A stretch of 64,000 bases of DNA from Canibacter zhoujuaniae (lineage in GTDB: Bacteria; Actinomycetota; Actinomycetes; Actinomycetales; Microbacteriaceae): positions 186,001-250,000 of the forward strand of contig NZ_JAAIJZ010000001.1 of assembly GCF_011752005.1 (NCBI RefSeq). The letters run 5' to 3'. The translations under genes and the position numbers were made by a program. This document shows positions 1 through 9,200 of the stretch, one piece after another. Position 1 is the stretch's first letter. Every line of letters starts with the position of its first letter. The notes beneath the pieces are model-generated. The model was not told the DNA's origin and ran no database searches. It saw only the letters and a program-made list of their open reading frames with translations.

Positions 1-92
1 GGCCGGACCGTTTTGAACTACAGACACTGCCGCAGCATGTGCACCGGGCGCGCTCGATATTGAATCAGCACGCCTACGACTCACACCGTTAG
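1..92 (+). CDS. C-terminal end of an unidentified protein (cut by window edge)
   Basis: Reading frame 3 of the plus strand is open from the window edge to a TAG at 90-92, giving the last 29 residues of a protein (begins PDRFELQTLPQHV, ends AYDSHR). The other two plus frames stop earlier. The TAG overlaps by a few bases the convergent 3' end of the Xaa-Pro aminopeptidase gene, an arrangement seen at four other places in this window. I do not recognise the family from so short a tail, and it may be chance; the missing upstream sequence would decide. Confidence 0.35.
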   Translation, partial: PDRFELQTLPQHVHRARSILNQHAYDSHR

Positions 93-1501
93 CGTTTACC
101 CGTCTTGACCCACGCTTCAACCGCGTCAGCTGTGCGCGGAATATCAGCTGAGAGGTTTCGCACGCCGTCCTTAGTGACAACGACGTCGTCCTCGATCCGC
201 ACACCGATACCCCAGTATTCTTCCGGCACGGTCGCATCGCCCGGGTGGAAGTAGAGGCCAGGCTCGATTGTGAACACCATGCCCTCTTCCAGCACGCCGT
301 CGTAATACATTTCACGGCGTGCTTCAGCGCAGTCGTGCACATCGATACCGAGGTGGTGGCAGGTGCCGTGAATCATAAAACGCTTGTGGAAAGGCACATC
401 AGGGTTTGGCTCAGCAGGAATTAGACCCCACTCACGCACACGCTCCTCAATAACTGCGAGCGCGGCATCGTGCACCTCATGAAACTTTACGCCCGGCTTT
501 GCAGCTGCAAACGCGGCTTCAGCAGCGTCGTAAACTGCTTGGTAGATCTTGCGCTGCAGCGGTGAGAACTCACCAGAAACAGGCAGTGTGCGTGTGATGT
601 CAGCGGTGTACAGGCTGTCAACCTCAACACCTGCGTCGAGCAGCAGCAGGTCGCCAGCATTAACCGGCCCGTTGTTTGCACCCCAGTGCAGCACACAGGC
701 GTGAGCTCCGCTGGCGGCGATGGTTTCATAACCCACCCAGTGACCCTCAAGACGCGCCCTGGCGTGGAACACTCCGTCAACAATACGTTCGCCGCGCGCG
801 TGTTCGATTGCGCGCGGTAGATTTTCCACAACATCGTCAAAGCCGAGCGCAGTGGCGTCAACAGCAGCCTGCATCTCGCGCACCTCATACTCATCTTTCA
901 CTAAGCGCATTTCAGCAAGCACGCGGCTAAGTTCGGCATCTTCCAGCCCGAGGTCGTCATCGCCGGCTACAAACTCGCTCAAATCGGCAGTGTTAATGCC
1001 GAGATGCTTACTAATGTGCTGCAGTGAAGGGCGCGGGCCAACCCAGAATTCACCAATATCTGCGCGGTCGAAAAATTCTGTTGAACCGCGGCCTGCTGGT
1101 GCCAGTGAGTAGAGCGTCACCCTGTGACTAGCACCGTCATTTGCAGCTTCTTCGATCGGATCAAAAACCAAAACTGCACCCGGTTCTGCATCTGAACCCC
1201 AACCGGTGAGATGACTAAAAGCGGTGTTAGCACGGAACACATAGTTAGTGTCGTTTGCACGCTGTTTTAAGATCCCTGCTGGAATAACAAGCCGTTTCCC
1301 CGGAAAAGCCGCGCTTAAAACAGCACGACGCTTTGCAGCATACGGTGCAACCTCAGCCTCGCTTGGTTCAGAAACCGGAAGATTCTCCCAATGGGAGCTC
1401 ATGTATGCGGTGAAGGCATCGCTTTTTGTTAGCGTTGCACGAGCCTCATTGCTGATCTCAGCCTCGTGGGTTTTTGGAGTGCTCTTGGTAGTTTCAGTCA
1501 T
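89..1501 (-). CDS. pepP: Xaa-Pro aminopeptidase (aminopeptidase P, M24B)
   Basis: Cytoplasmic metallopeptidase that releases an N-terminal residue next to proline. The protein is about 470 residues, as expected for the family: an N-terminal aminopeptidase P domain (about 50-190) followed by the M24 pita-bread catalytic domain. Metal ligands are visible in the usual order: LLDAGVEVDSLYTADITR (two Asp), HGTCHHLGIDVHD (His), IEPGLYF (Glu) and GVRIEDD (Glu). I place the start at the ATG at 1501 (MTETTKSTP). The open frame runs 63 codons further upstream, but that stretch crosses the intergenic repeat and the divergent PHP gene, so it is not coding. Product family is certain; substrate preference is not. 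Confidence 0.93.
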   Translation of the reverse strand: MTETTKSTPKTHEAEISNEARATLTKSDAFTAYMSSHWENLPVSEPSEAEVAPYAAKRRAVLSAAFPGKRLVIPAGILKQRANDTNYVFRANTAFSHLTGWGSDAEPGAVLVFDPIEEAANDGASHRVTLYSLAPAGRGSTEFFDRADIGEFWVGPRPSLQHISKHLGINTADLSEFVAGDDDLGLEDAELSRVLAEMRLVKDEYEVREMQAAVDATALGFDDVVENLPRAIEHARGERIVDGVFHARARLEGHWVGYETIAASGAHACVLHWGANNGPVNAGDLLLLDAGVEVDSLYTADITRTLPVSGEFSPLQRKIYQAVYDAAEAAFAAAKPGVKFHEVHDAALAVIEERVREWGLIPAEPNPDVPFHKRFMIHGTCHHLGIDVHDCAEARREMYYDGVLEEGMVFTIEPGLYFHPGDATVPEEYWGIGVRIEDDVVVTKDGVRNLSADIPRTADAVEAWVKTGKR

Positions 1502-1519
1502 GTAATCAAGTATTGCAGG

Positions 1520-1565
1520 GAACTTCATAACGCGCATTAAAGCGAACTTCATAACGCACATTAAA
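1520..1565. repeat. Two tandem 22-bp direct repeats in a divergent promoter region
   Basis: Copies at 1520-1541 and 1544-1565 share gaacttcataacg and cattaaa and differ at one base, with a 24-bp period. They fill most of the gap between pepP (start 1501, minus) and the PHP gene (start 1575, plus). The second copy runs into the likely -10 hexamer of the PHP gene. The layout suggests an operator pair, or a small duplication. Confidence 0.6.
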
Positions 1566-1567
1566 CT
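1562..1567 (+). promoter_or_regulatory. Candidate -10 element for a leaderless PHP transcript
   Basis: TAAACT lies 7 nt before the GTG start at 1575, with no ribosome-binding site between them. That places the expected transcription start at or within a base of the start codon, as in leaderless actinobacterial mRNAs. No convincing -35 box is seen. Confidence 0.45.
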
Positions 1568-1574
1568 GAAAGCC

Positions 1575-2411
1575 GTGAGCCTTGAGCAGTACGACCTCCA
1601 CACCCACTCCAGATACTCTGACGGCACAACAAGTGTGTCTGAAATTGCACGACTGGTAAAAGCGCAGGGCCTTAAAGGTTTCGCGCTCACCGATCATGAC
1701 ACAATGCGCGGCTGGGAAGAGGGGCGCAGCGCTGCGAGCGAACTGCAGTTAGATTTTGTTCCCGGAGTGGAGCTCACTACCAGACTGGGATCGCTCGGCG
1801 TGCACCTGCTGGGATACGGTTTTGACAGTGCGGATCCGCGGCTCACCCTAAGGCTCAGGCAGATTAGAGAGGCGCGCTCGCACCGCGCTGAGGAAATGGT
1901 GCAGCGCCTGGCGCAAGATTTTCCAATTGACTGGGAAGAGATTGTCGCTAACTCCTCTGAATCTATTGGGCGCCCACACATCGCTGATGCGCTTGTGCGG
2001 CAGGGGATTGTCAGAGATCGCGGCGCAGCGTTTGCGACGCTGCTCAGCCACACCAGCAAATACTACGTGCCTAACGATATGTTCGATACGGTCGAAGCCG
2101 TTGAGATTGTGACCGGGGCGGGTGGGGTTACAGTTGTTGCGCACCCGGCCGCGATCCGCAATGATGAGGTGCTTGATCGGCGAGAAATTGCGTTGCTCGT
2201 CGATGCGGGACTGCGGGGAATAGAGCTGCGGCACCCGGAAAACAATCCGCAGCACATTCCGGCTTTAGAGCAGATTGCCAAAGATATGGATCTGTTGATA
2301 ACCGGCTCCAGCGACTTTCACGGCGCAGGCAAAGCAAACCGCATCGGTGATGAAACCACTGATGCGGCCACGGTTTACAAACTCCGTGAGGCTATGCGCT
2401 TTCCGAATTAG
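1575..2411 (+). CDS. PHP-domain metal-dependent phosphoesterase (TrpH/YciV-like)
   Basis: A 278-residue PHP-family protein. The first metal-binding motif DLHTHSRYSDGT lies right at the N terminus (about 7-18), followed by LTDHDT, then VVAHPAA and the C-terminal SDFHGAGK motif. This is the compact stand-alone PHP class, whose characterised members remove phosphate from the 3' end of 3',5'-bisphosphonucleotides or short oligonucleotides. The GTG start is preferred because the family begins with a few residues before DLHTH. The 3' end overlaps the convergent DEAD-box helicase gene by 20 bp. Fold assignment is firm; the exact substrate is inferred from the family. Confidence 0.88.
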   Translation: MSLEQYDLHTHSRYSDGTTSVSEIARLVKAQGLKGFALTDHDTMRGWEEGRSAASELQLDFVPGVELTTRLGSLGVHLLGYGFDSADPRLTLRLRQIREARSHRAEEMVQRLAQDFPIDWEEIVANSSESIGRPHIADALVRQGIVRDRGAAFATLLSHTSKYYVPNDMFDTVEAVEIVTGAGGVTVVAHPAAIRNDEVLDRREIALLVDAGLRGIELRHPENNPQHIPALEQIAKDMDLLITGSSDFHGAGKANRIGDETTDAATVYKLREAMRFPN

Positions 2412-3789
2412 TGCGATTGCGGCGACGTGTCCTACGGCGTGTGCGCACCGGCTGTGCTGTTTTCTCGGCACCAGCTTTAGTGTCGGTCTCGGCGCTTGGT
2501 TGCCGGCGGCGCGTGCGCTGACGTGCGCGTTTCTCGTGCTGCTCGGCAGGATTTTTGTGAGAGCGTTTTGAAGACTGCCCAGCAGCGCTACCAGCGCGCC
2601 CAGCGGACGCTAACCGACCCTTGGTGCCGGAAGGAATATTCAGATCGGCAAAAAAGTGCGGGCTCGATGAGTATGTCTCTGGCGGTTCGGGAAGATTGAA
2701 GTTTAGCGCACTGTTAATAAGCGCCCACTTGTGCATATCTTCCCAGTCAATAAAAGTAACAGCGATGCCTGTGCTGCCAGCGCGACCGGTGCGCCCAACA
2801 CGGTGCAGATAGGTTTTTTCATCATCTGGAACCGTGTGGTTAATCACATGCGTCACATCATTAACGTCGATGCCACGCGCTGCGACATCGGTGGCGATAA
2901 GAATATCTTTCTTGCCGGATTTAAACTCGGCCATCTGCCGCTCTCTTAGATCCTGGCGCAGATCACCGTGCACCGCGGCAGCTGGAAATCCTCTGTCTTT
3001 CAGCTCTTCCTGCAGTTTTGCGGCGGCACGCTTGGTGCGTGTGAAAATAACAGTCTTGCCGCGTCCCTCAGCCTGCAGAATGCGGCCGATCATCTCGTCT
3101 TTATCGAGTGCGTGTGCGCGATAGATTACGTGTTTAATGTTTGCCTGGGTTTCGCCCTCATCTGGATCGGTCGCTCGAATGTGGATCGGGCGGCGCATAA
3201 AGCGGCGCGCGAGCGCGACGATGGTGCCCGGCATTGTTGCCGAAAAGAGCATTGTGTGACGGTCGTGCGGGGTGAGCGAAAAAAGTTTTTCGATGTCTGC
3301 GAGGAAGCCTAAATCAAGCATCTTGTCAGCTTCATCGAGCACCATCTGGCTGATTTTGCTCAGGTCGAGCAGACGCTGCCCGGCAAGGTCGAGCAGGCGA
3401 CCGGGGGTGCCGACAACAACCTGTGCACCCGCCTTCAGCTGTGCTATCTGCTCTGTGTATGCCTTACCGCCATAGATGGGCACTATTTTGGTGCTGCGTT
3501 TTTTTGCAGCGACTGTTAGATCTTCATAAACCTGCACTGCAAGCTCACGGGTTGGTACAACGACAAGCGCTTTCACACCCGGATCTGGGTTTGCGCCTAG
3601 ACGCTGCAGCAGGGGGAGACCGAAACCGAATGTTTTACCGGTGCCGGTTTTTGCCTGTCCGATAATGTCCTGGCCCGAAATGGCAAGGGGGATAGTCTGT
3701 TCTTGAATCGGAAAGGCTTCTATGATTCCGGTGTCTGCTAAAGCACTGGCGAGATCGTCGTCGATGCCGAGTTCTGTGAATGTAGTCAA
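2392..3789 (-). CDS. DEAD-box ATP-dependent RNA helicase
   Basis: RNA helicase with a complete motif set: Q motif AFPIQEQTIP (about 25-34), motif I AKTGTGKT (46-53), PTRELA (79-84), DEAD at 152-155 followed by KMLD, SATMP, and HRVGRTGRAG (motif VI). The last 80 residues are strongly basic with repeated RTRRR runs, a likely RNA-binding tail. The long upstream open frame (to 4047) is unlikely to be translated, as it enters the divergent promoter of the ferritin-like gene. The family-like start is a TTG at 3789 (TTFTELGIDDD). Probable role is rRNA maturation or mRNA turnover. Length from that start is 465 residues. Confidence 0.9.
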   Translation of the reverse strand: MTTFTELGIDDDLASALADTGIIEAFPIQEQTIPLAISGQDIIGQAKTGTGKTFGFGLPLLQRLGANPDPGVKALVVVPTRELAVQVYEDLTVAAKKRSTKIVPIYGGKAYTEQIAQLKAGAQVVVGTPGRLLDLAGQRLLDLSKISQMVLDEADKMLDLGFLADIEKLFSLTPHDRHTMLFSATMPGTIVALARRFMRRPIHIRATDPDEGETQANIKHVIYRAHALDKDEMIGRILQAEGRGKTVIFTRTKRAAAKLQEELKDRGFPAAAVHGDLRQDLRERQMAEFKSGKKDILIATDVAARGIDVNDVTHVINHTVPDDEKTYLHRVGRTGRAGSTGIAVTFIDWEDMHKWALINSALNFNLPEPPETYSSSPHFFADLNIPSGTKGRLASAGRAGSAAGQSSKRSHKNPAEQHEKRARQRTRRRQPSAETDTKAGAEKTAQPVRTRRRTRRRNRTNSESA

Positions 3790-3896
3790 GATTCTGTTCC
3801 TGTTCTGCGGGGCGTCAAAACAGTCTTGACACCGGTTTTTCTGTCGCGGCGGCAGGAGCTCTGCACGAGAATTGACTCGCCCGCCCCCGTGATTGA

Positions 3897-3913
3897 ATGC
3901 AATTAATTTGCAT
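3897..3913. promoter_or_regulatory. Inverted repeat (possible operator) upstream of the ferritin-like gene
   Basis: ATGCAA and TTGCAT form a perfect 6-bp inverted repeat separated by TTAAT. It sits about 10 bp before a candidate -10 hexamer (TAAACT, 3923-3928). That hexamer ends 6 nt before the GTG start at 3935, so the message would be essentially leaderless. No known operator consensus was recognised. Confidence 0.4.
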
Positions 3914-3934
3914 CGCAGCCGGTAAACTATCAGC

Positions 3935-4651
3935 GTGTTCGATTGGTTGCGCCGCCTTAAGAAGCCTACGGCATCTTCGCGTTCAATGCTTGGAAATAGC
4001 ACTGAACCGGTCGTTCGTGTTGAAGTTGCAGAGTTTGCGCCGGGCATAATCCCGTATCTTGGGGTGGTTGCGATTGCACAGCTCGCGCTCTACGAGGCTG
4101 CAACACAGGCGGTGCTTGGCGCATCAAAGCTGGAAGCGAAAGAGGCGCTTGCCGAAATTGCTGCCGATGCTCTCGCAAAACATCAAGCTTTTGTGACTGA
4201 GCTGAGTCGTCGCGGTGAAGAACCGCATCAGGTGATGCGTCCATTTACTAACACAGTGAACCGTTTTCGCGCGCGTCTGGCAGTGCCCGACTGGCACCAA
4301 CACGTGTTAAGCGTGTGGCTTGTCGGTGGTCTCTTTGATGGTTTCTTTGCCTCCCTCGCTGAGGGGCTAAATGATAACTACCGTAAAGAAGCAATTCGAG
4401 TGCTGCACGATGAAACCGGACGCGGCCGCCTGCAGCAGCTGCTTGGGCAGGAAATAGCGGCTGATCCGCGTCTGTCTGATCGTCTCGCACTGTGGGGGCG
4501 GCGCCTTGTCGGTGACACTCTACTGCTTGCGAGTGAGGTGCTGACACTGAGTGAGCGGCGTGAATTTGATCCGGCCGGTATGGAGCCGATTTTTACCGAA
4601 ATTACCGCAGAACATATGCGGCGCATGGATTCACTGGGTCTAACCGCTTGA
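3935..4651 (+). CDS. Ferritin-like fold-containing protein (MiaE-like, actinobacterial)
   Basis: A 238-residue, mostly helical protein that resembles the actinobacterial ferritin-like/MiaE-like proteins commonly found beside DEAD-box helicases. Candidate carboxylate and His ligands lie in helices LALYEAAT, LAKHQAFVTEL and NDNYRKEAIRVLHDE. The family resembles tRNA hydroxylase MiaE, but the substrate of the actinobacterial proteins is not established, so I do not assign that activity. The GTG start has no Shine-Dalgarno and lies 6 nt after a -10-like TAAACT. The stop region overlaps the TTG start of the RlmC-like gene, suggesting translational coupling. Confidence 0.75.
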   Translation: MFDWLRRLKKPTASSRSMLGNSTEPVVRVEVAEFAPGIIPYLGVVAIAQLALYEAATQAVLGASKLEAKEALAEIAADALAKHQAFVTELSRRGEEPHQVMRPFTNTVNRFRARLAVPDWHQHVLSVWLVGGLFDGFFASLAEGLNDNYRKEAIRVLHDETGRGRLQQLLGQEIAADPRLSDRLALWGRRLVGDTLLLASEVLTLSERREFDPAGMEPIFTEITAEHMRRMDSLGLTA

Positions 4652-5847
4652 GCGCGCGAGATTTGCGTTTAACTGTTGCAGATAATTCTGCAGCACTTAG
4701 CAGCGAGATGCTGAACTGCGTTAAATATGACGCCGGTCTGTGCACCTCATGCACACAAATCCAGGTGCCGTATCATGAGCAGATTCTTTTGAAACAGCAG
4801 GCTGCCGCACAGCTGCTCGCAGAGGTAGCGGGGCAGCAGGGGTTTGAATGGCTGCCGCCGGCTAAAAGCGAACTTGCAGGTTTTCGCAACAAAGCGAAGT
4901 TTGTTGTGGGTGGCAGAGGCGGTGCTTTGACTCTCGGGCTTGTGCGGCCAGACGGAGCGCCGATAGATCTAACTGACTGCCCAATTCAAGATCCCAGAAT
5001 CAATAGCGCCGCCAGCATTTTGCTAGAGTTTTTAAACAGCACCAGGCTTTCGCCATACAGCGTGACAGAAAAACGTGGCGAACTAAAGTTTGTGCTGGTG
5101 ACGGTTTCACCTTTAGGGCAGCTGCTTGTACGTTTTGTTGTGCGGTCACTGCGCGCCGTGCGAAAACTTGCGGCACGGGCTAGCACGCTGCGTGAGTCAC
5201 TGCCGGAAGCGGTGACTGTCACAGTTAATCTGCTGCCCGAACACAAAGCAGTGCTTGAGGGCGAAGAAGAATTGGTGCTCTGGGGTGCAGAGCTCGCAAT
5301 GCAACTTGAAGATGTCACCCTCTATCTGCTGCCGCAGAGTTTTTTCCAGACGAACACTGAGGTCGCAATCTCGCTCTATCAGCAGGCGCAAGAGTGGGTA
5401 AAGCAGGTGGGGCCGCGCCGTGTTTTGGATTTATATTGCGGAGTCGGTGGCTTTAGTCTGTTTCTTGCGCCGGAGGCGGGCGAGGTGCAGGGAGTTGAGA
5501 TCAGTGCGGCGGCGGTAAAAGCTGCCCGCAAAGCCGCGCGACGACAGCGCAGTAACGCTCGCTTTGTGGCCGCAGACGCAACAAAATACGCGCTGCAGTT
5601 GCCGCCTAATAAGCGACCGGATCTGCTTGTCGTTAATCCGCCACGCAGGGGAATTGGAACAGAGCTTGCGGACTGGATCAGAGAAAGCCCAGAAATAGAG
5701 TGGGTGGTTTACTCCAGTTGCAATCCGCGCTCACTCGCTGCAGACATTGCGCGTTTGAAAAATTTTCGGATCGAAAGCGCTCGGCTGTTTGATATGTTTG
5801 CCCACACCGCGCACGCTGAGGTGGCTGTGTTGCTGCAGCGACAGTAG
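4648..5847 (+). CDS. rlmC: 23S rRNA (uracil-C5)-methyltransferase, RlmC (RumB) type
   Basis: SAM-dependent RNA m5U methyltransferase of the TrmA/RlmC/RlmD family. The N terminus MLNCVKYDAGLCTSC followed by QVPYHEQ matches the iron-sulfur-binding start of RlmC, with Cys spacing C-x7-C-x2-C and a later DCPIQD Cys. The SAM motif LDLYCGVGGFSLF, the NPPRRGIG loop, the catalytic Cys in YSSCNPRSLAADI and the ending LFDMFAHTAHAEV are all present. The open frame starts at a TTG overlapping the previous stop. An ATG 60 bp downstream (4708, MLNCVKYD) aligns best with RlmC starts and may be the true one. RlmC methylates U747 in E. coli; which uridine is used here is inferred. Confidence 0.88.
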   Translation: MSARDLRLTVADNSAALSSEMLNCVKYDAGLCTSCTQIQVPYHEQILLKQQAAAQLLAEVAGQQGFEWLPPAKSELAGFRNKAKFVVGGRGGALTLGLVRPDGAPIDLTDCPIQDPRINSAASILLEFLNSTRLSPYSVTEKRGELKFVLVTVSPLGQLLVRFVVRSLRAVRKLAARASTLRESLPEAVTVTVNLLPEHKAVLEGEEELVLWGAELAMQLEDVTLYLLPQSFFQTNTEVAISLYQQAQEWVKQVGPRRVLDLYCGVGGFSLFLAPEAGEVQGVEISAAAVKAARKAARRQRSNARFVAADATKYALQLPPNKRPDLLVVNPPRRGIGTELADWIRESPEIEWVVYSSCNPRSLAADIARLKNFRIESARLFDMFAHTAHAEVAVLLQRQ

Positions 5848-5862
5848 TGTCGACTGCGGAAA

Positions 5863-6096
5863 CTAGCTGATGAAGCCCACTTTGCGAGGCTGATCCGCAC
5901 CGATTTCAACGTGTGTGATGGCTTCAACAACAATCACTATTTCGCGGCCCTTATCGTCCTTTAAAGATACGACTTTTTCACCGTTGTTTAGCGCGCTGGT
6001 GAGTTGATCCTTAATCGCAGCAGCTGATTCAGAGCTTTCAAAGCTGATAACTGACGGATTGTTGCGAATGCCTACGCGAATCTCCAATTTGTGCAC
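5863..6096 (-). CDS. DUF3107 family protein
   Basis: A 77-residue protein matching the small actinobacterial DUF3107 family (MHKLEIRVGIRNNP at the N terminus, EAITHVEIGADQPRKVGF at the C terminus). Function unknown. It starts with GTG and has an AAAGGA run about 15 nt upstream, too far for a standard binding site. It converges on rlmC with 15 bp between stops and diverges from adnA. In many actinobacteria a gene of this family lies near the RNA helicase/ferritin-like cluster, as here. Confidence 0.8.
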   Translation of the reverse strand: MHKLEIRVGIRNNPSVISFESSESAAAIKDQLTSALNNGEKVVSLKDDKGREIVIVVEAITHVEIGADQPRKVGFIS

Positions 6097-6241
6097 ACTT
6101 TCTGTAGTTGTCCTTTGTGGCTCTAGCCTAGCCAGCTGTGCTGAAAATTTAGGTGATTAGTGGCAAAAATTCGCTCAGAGCGCACCGGCTGTGACTTAAG
6201 GTCGTTATAAAGTTATATACCCCACAGGTAAGTTTGATGAC

Positions 6242-9200
6242 ATGCGAAATCATAAAGCTATGCACCTCGCTTTAGAGGCTGATACCCCGGTGCTATCGCC
6301 GCGGCATAACGTGCTGATTTCGGGTGCTGCTGGCACGGGCAAGAGCTCTTTTCTCTGGCGCTCGGCAGCGGCTGTGACACAACACTCTGTAGCTTTTTTA
6401 AGCCCGAGCAGGCAGGCCGCTGTTGTGCAGTTAAACAACTATCGTGCCGGTAAATATTTTGCAGACAGTGTGCGCCCGTCTGATATTAGAGCCGTCAACT
6501 CACTCGCTTTTCATGTGCTCGCATCAGACGCGGCGCGGCTAGATGCAACACCACCCCGGTTATTAAACGCGGGCGAGCAAGAAAATCTATTGCGCCTCGT
6601 GCTTGAATCTCAAATTAGGGCGGCAGATGCTGTGCACCCTCTGGCTGTGTTGCGAGAGTCTGCGCTGCTTTACTCACAACTGAGAGACTTTTGGGGCATT
6701 GTTGAAACTTACGGCGCAGATGCCGTGCAAGAAGTTTGCAAGCAAAGAGTCGATTCAAAAATATGGGAAAGCTGCCACACCGTTGTTGCGGAAGCGCAAA
6801 GGCGGGCAGCCAACGACAACGCCTACACCGCTGAAAGTTTGGTAAATGCCGCAGCACGGGTGCTGCAACAAAACTCCAGCGAGATTCCAGAGCTTATGAT
6901 TGTCGACAATGCAGAGCAGCTCACAATTCCGATGGTGCGTTTTCTTCTGGCTTGTGTGGGCGCAGGTAAACGATTGTGGGTTGCCGGAGATGAGGCAGCA
7001 GAAACAACTCCGGCAAACGGTATCACTGCGAAGGCACTGCTGCTTTTTCGGGAAGCTCTGCCGCAAATCCCCGGTGTTGACTATCGTGAAATTGTGTGCA
7101 ACAGGGCTCAGCACAGGCAGAGTGTAGAAGTAAGCGACTTTATCTCTAACCTGTTTCTGGCGCTTGCTGAACTGCGCAAAACAGCAGCTGCAAAGCATGA
7201 TGTTTATGCAGCTCCCGAGTATCCAATCAAATCGTTTCTGAGTGATTCAAGCTCAGAGCTGTTTGATAGCTTGGCTCTCGATCTGCGTCAGCGCCGAGTT
7301 CTTGCTGCAGCGGGTCAAAACGTCACATGGGAAGAAATGCTCGTGGTTTGCCGGGATCGTGAGCATGTGGATCGCACTGTGGCGGCATTAAATTTGCGGC
7401 GCGTGCCCGCGCACTCAACCGGTGGCGGGGTGGTGCTGTCAGAAATTAGTGCGAGCAGGCACCTCTTAGAGATGATGCTGCTGTGCTATAGCGGGCGGTC
7501 TGCCTCTTGGGCTGAGGCGGCTGAGTGGCTTCGTGGGCCGCTGTTTAACCTACGTGAGAGTGAGATTCGGAAGATTCGGTCTGCGATGCTGGTCGCAGGG
7601 TGTGAGGCCAAAGGAAGCGCTTCAAAACCGGCTGTCACAGCGGTGCTTGAAGAGCTTCTTGCGAGCGCTAGCACTGGTGCAGACGATACTGCAATACCAG
7701 AAACGATAGAACCACAGTTTCGTAAACTCCTGACAACGCTGAGCCGCGCACGTCATGCGACAGAGCAGGGCACCGCCTCCCCGTCTCAAGTGTTTTGGGA
7801 GTTGTGGAATACTCTCAACCTGGCTGATAAGTTGCAGACGCAGGCCATCGAGGGTGGGCACCTAGAAAAGATGCACGCCAACCAGATTTTGGATGCGGTT
7901 GTGGCGCTGCAAAATGTGATCACACGCTATGAAGAGCAGTCGCAAACAAAAGATCCTGCAGCCTTTGTTGTTGAGCTGCTTTTTAGCGATGTGCCGCAGG
8001 ATGTGCTCTCCACAGCACAGCATCGTAAGGGTGTGCGTGTTGCAACACCGCACGCTGTTATTGGCACCGAATTTAAACACGTGGCGCTGCTCGGGCTGCA
8101 GGAGGGCCTCTGGCCAAACCTGAGGCTACGCGGTTCACTGTTAGAGCTGCCGCAGCTCCTCGATCGTTTAGAAGCCGAGCGGTGGGGCACCCCGGCAGAG
8201 ACCGATCCGACGGTGTTACGGGCGCTGCGCAGAAACCAACTTTTTGCAGAGGAGTTGGCGCTGTTGTATCTTGCTGCATCGCGCGCCAGCTGTTCTATAG
8301 CGGCTTTCGGGCTCGACAGTGAGACAGAGCCCCTGAGCGTGTTTTGGGGTTTCTTTGCCCCTTATTTAGCTGCTGGGAAAGAGCTTGGAAGCGACTCCCT
8401 AGAGGGGCAGGTTGCGTTTTTACGGTCGCGCCTCGAGTTAAATCCAGCAGACACGCTTGCTGCTTCGCAGATGGCTGCGCTGGCGGCTAACGGGGTTGTT
8501 GCAGCAAGACCTGAAAATTGGTTCGGGCTGCGTGAAAAATTAGAGAGCGATCCGCTCTATGCGACGCAAGAGGCGCTTCGGCTCAGCCCCTCAAAACTGC
8601 AAACTGCTGCAGAGTGCGCGGTTAACGCAGTAGTGCGTGATTTGACGGGCGACAAGCAGGGGAACAGATTTGCTGCGCACCGCGGCATGCTGGTGCATGA
8701 AATTGCTGAGCTGATTGTCGCCGGTGAAACCAATTTAGAACAGCTGAAAAATTTTATTGATAGAGCGTGGGAAGCGGTTGGTGCAGACGCTGCCCACCCT
8801 GAGTCAGAGCTTCTGATAACCAAGCATATGGCTGAGAATCTGCTCAAGCACAGTTCTGATTGGGAGACCGGTGAGACAAAAGCTGAGGCGGAGCTTTCGG
8901 GGGTCGTAAACCTCGACCTCGATAGGGAGAGCGTAGCTGTGCTTTTGCAGGGGCGCGCAGATTTGCTGCAACAGGCGACGGGCGCTGATGAGCCGGTGCA
9001 GCGCGTTATAGACATTAAGACGAGCAGAAGCGCGACGGAAATAGCGCGCGCTAAACTGCAGCTAGAGGCCTATTTATATCTGCTGCTGACGCAGGGCGCA
9101 CCGCCTGCTGGCGAGTATGCAGCCGGTATTCTGCAACCGCATCCGTATGCTGAGAAAAATAATTTTCAAAAAGTTTCAGACGCTAACTTAGCGAGCAGCG

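Noticed and set aside
3790..4047. N-terminal extension of the DEAD-box helicase
   Set aside because: It covers the divergent promoter and the 5' end of the ferritin-like gene, and the added residues do not resemble the helicase family.
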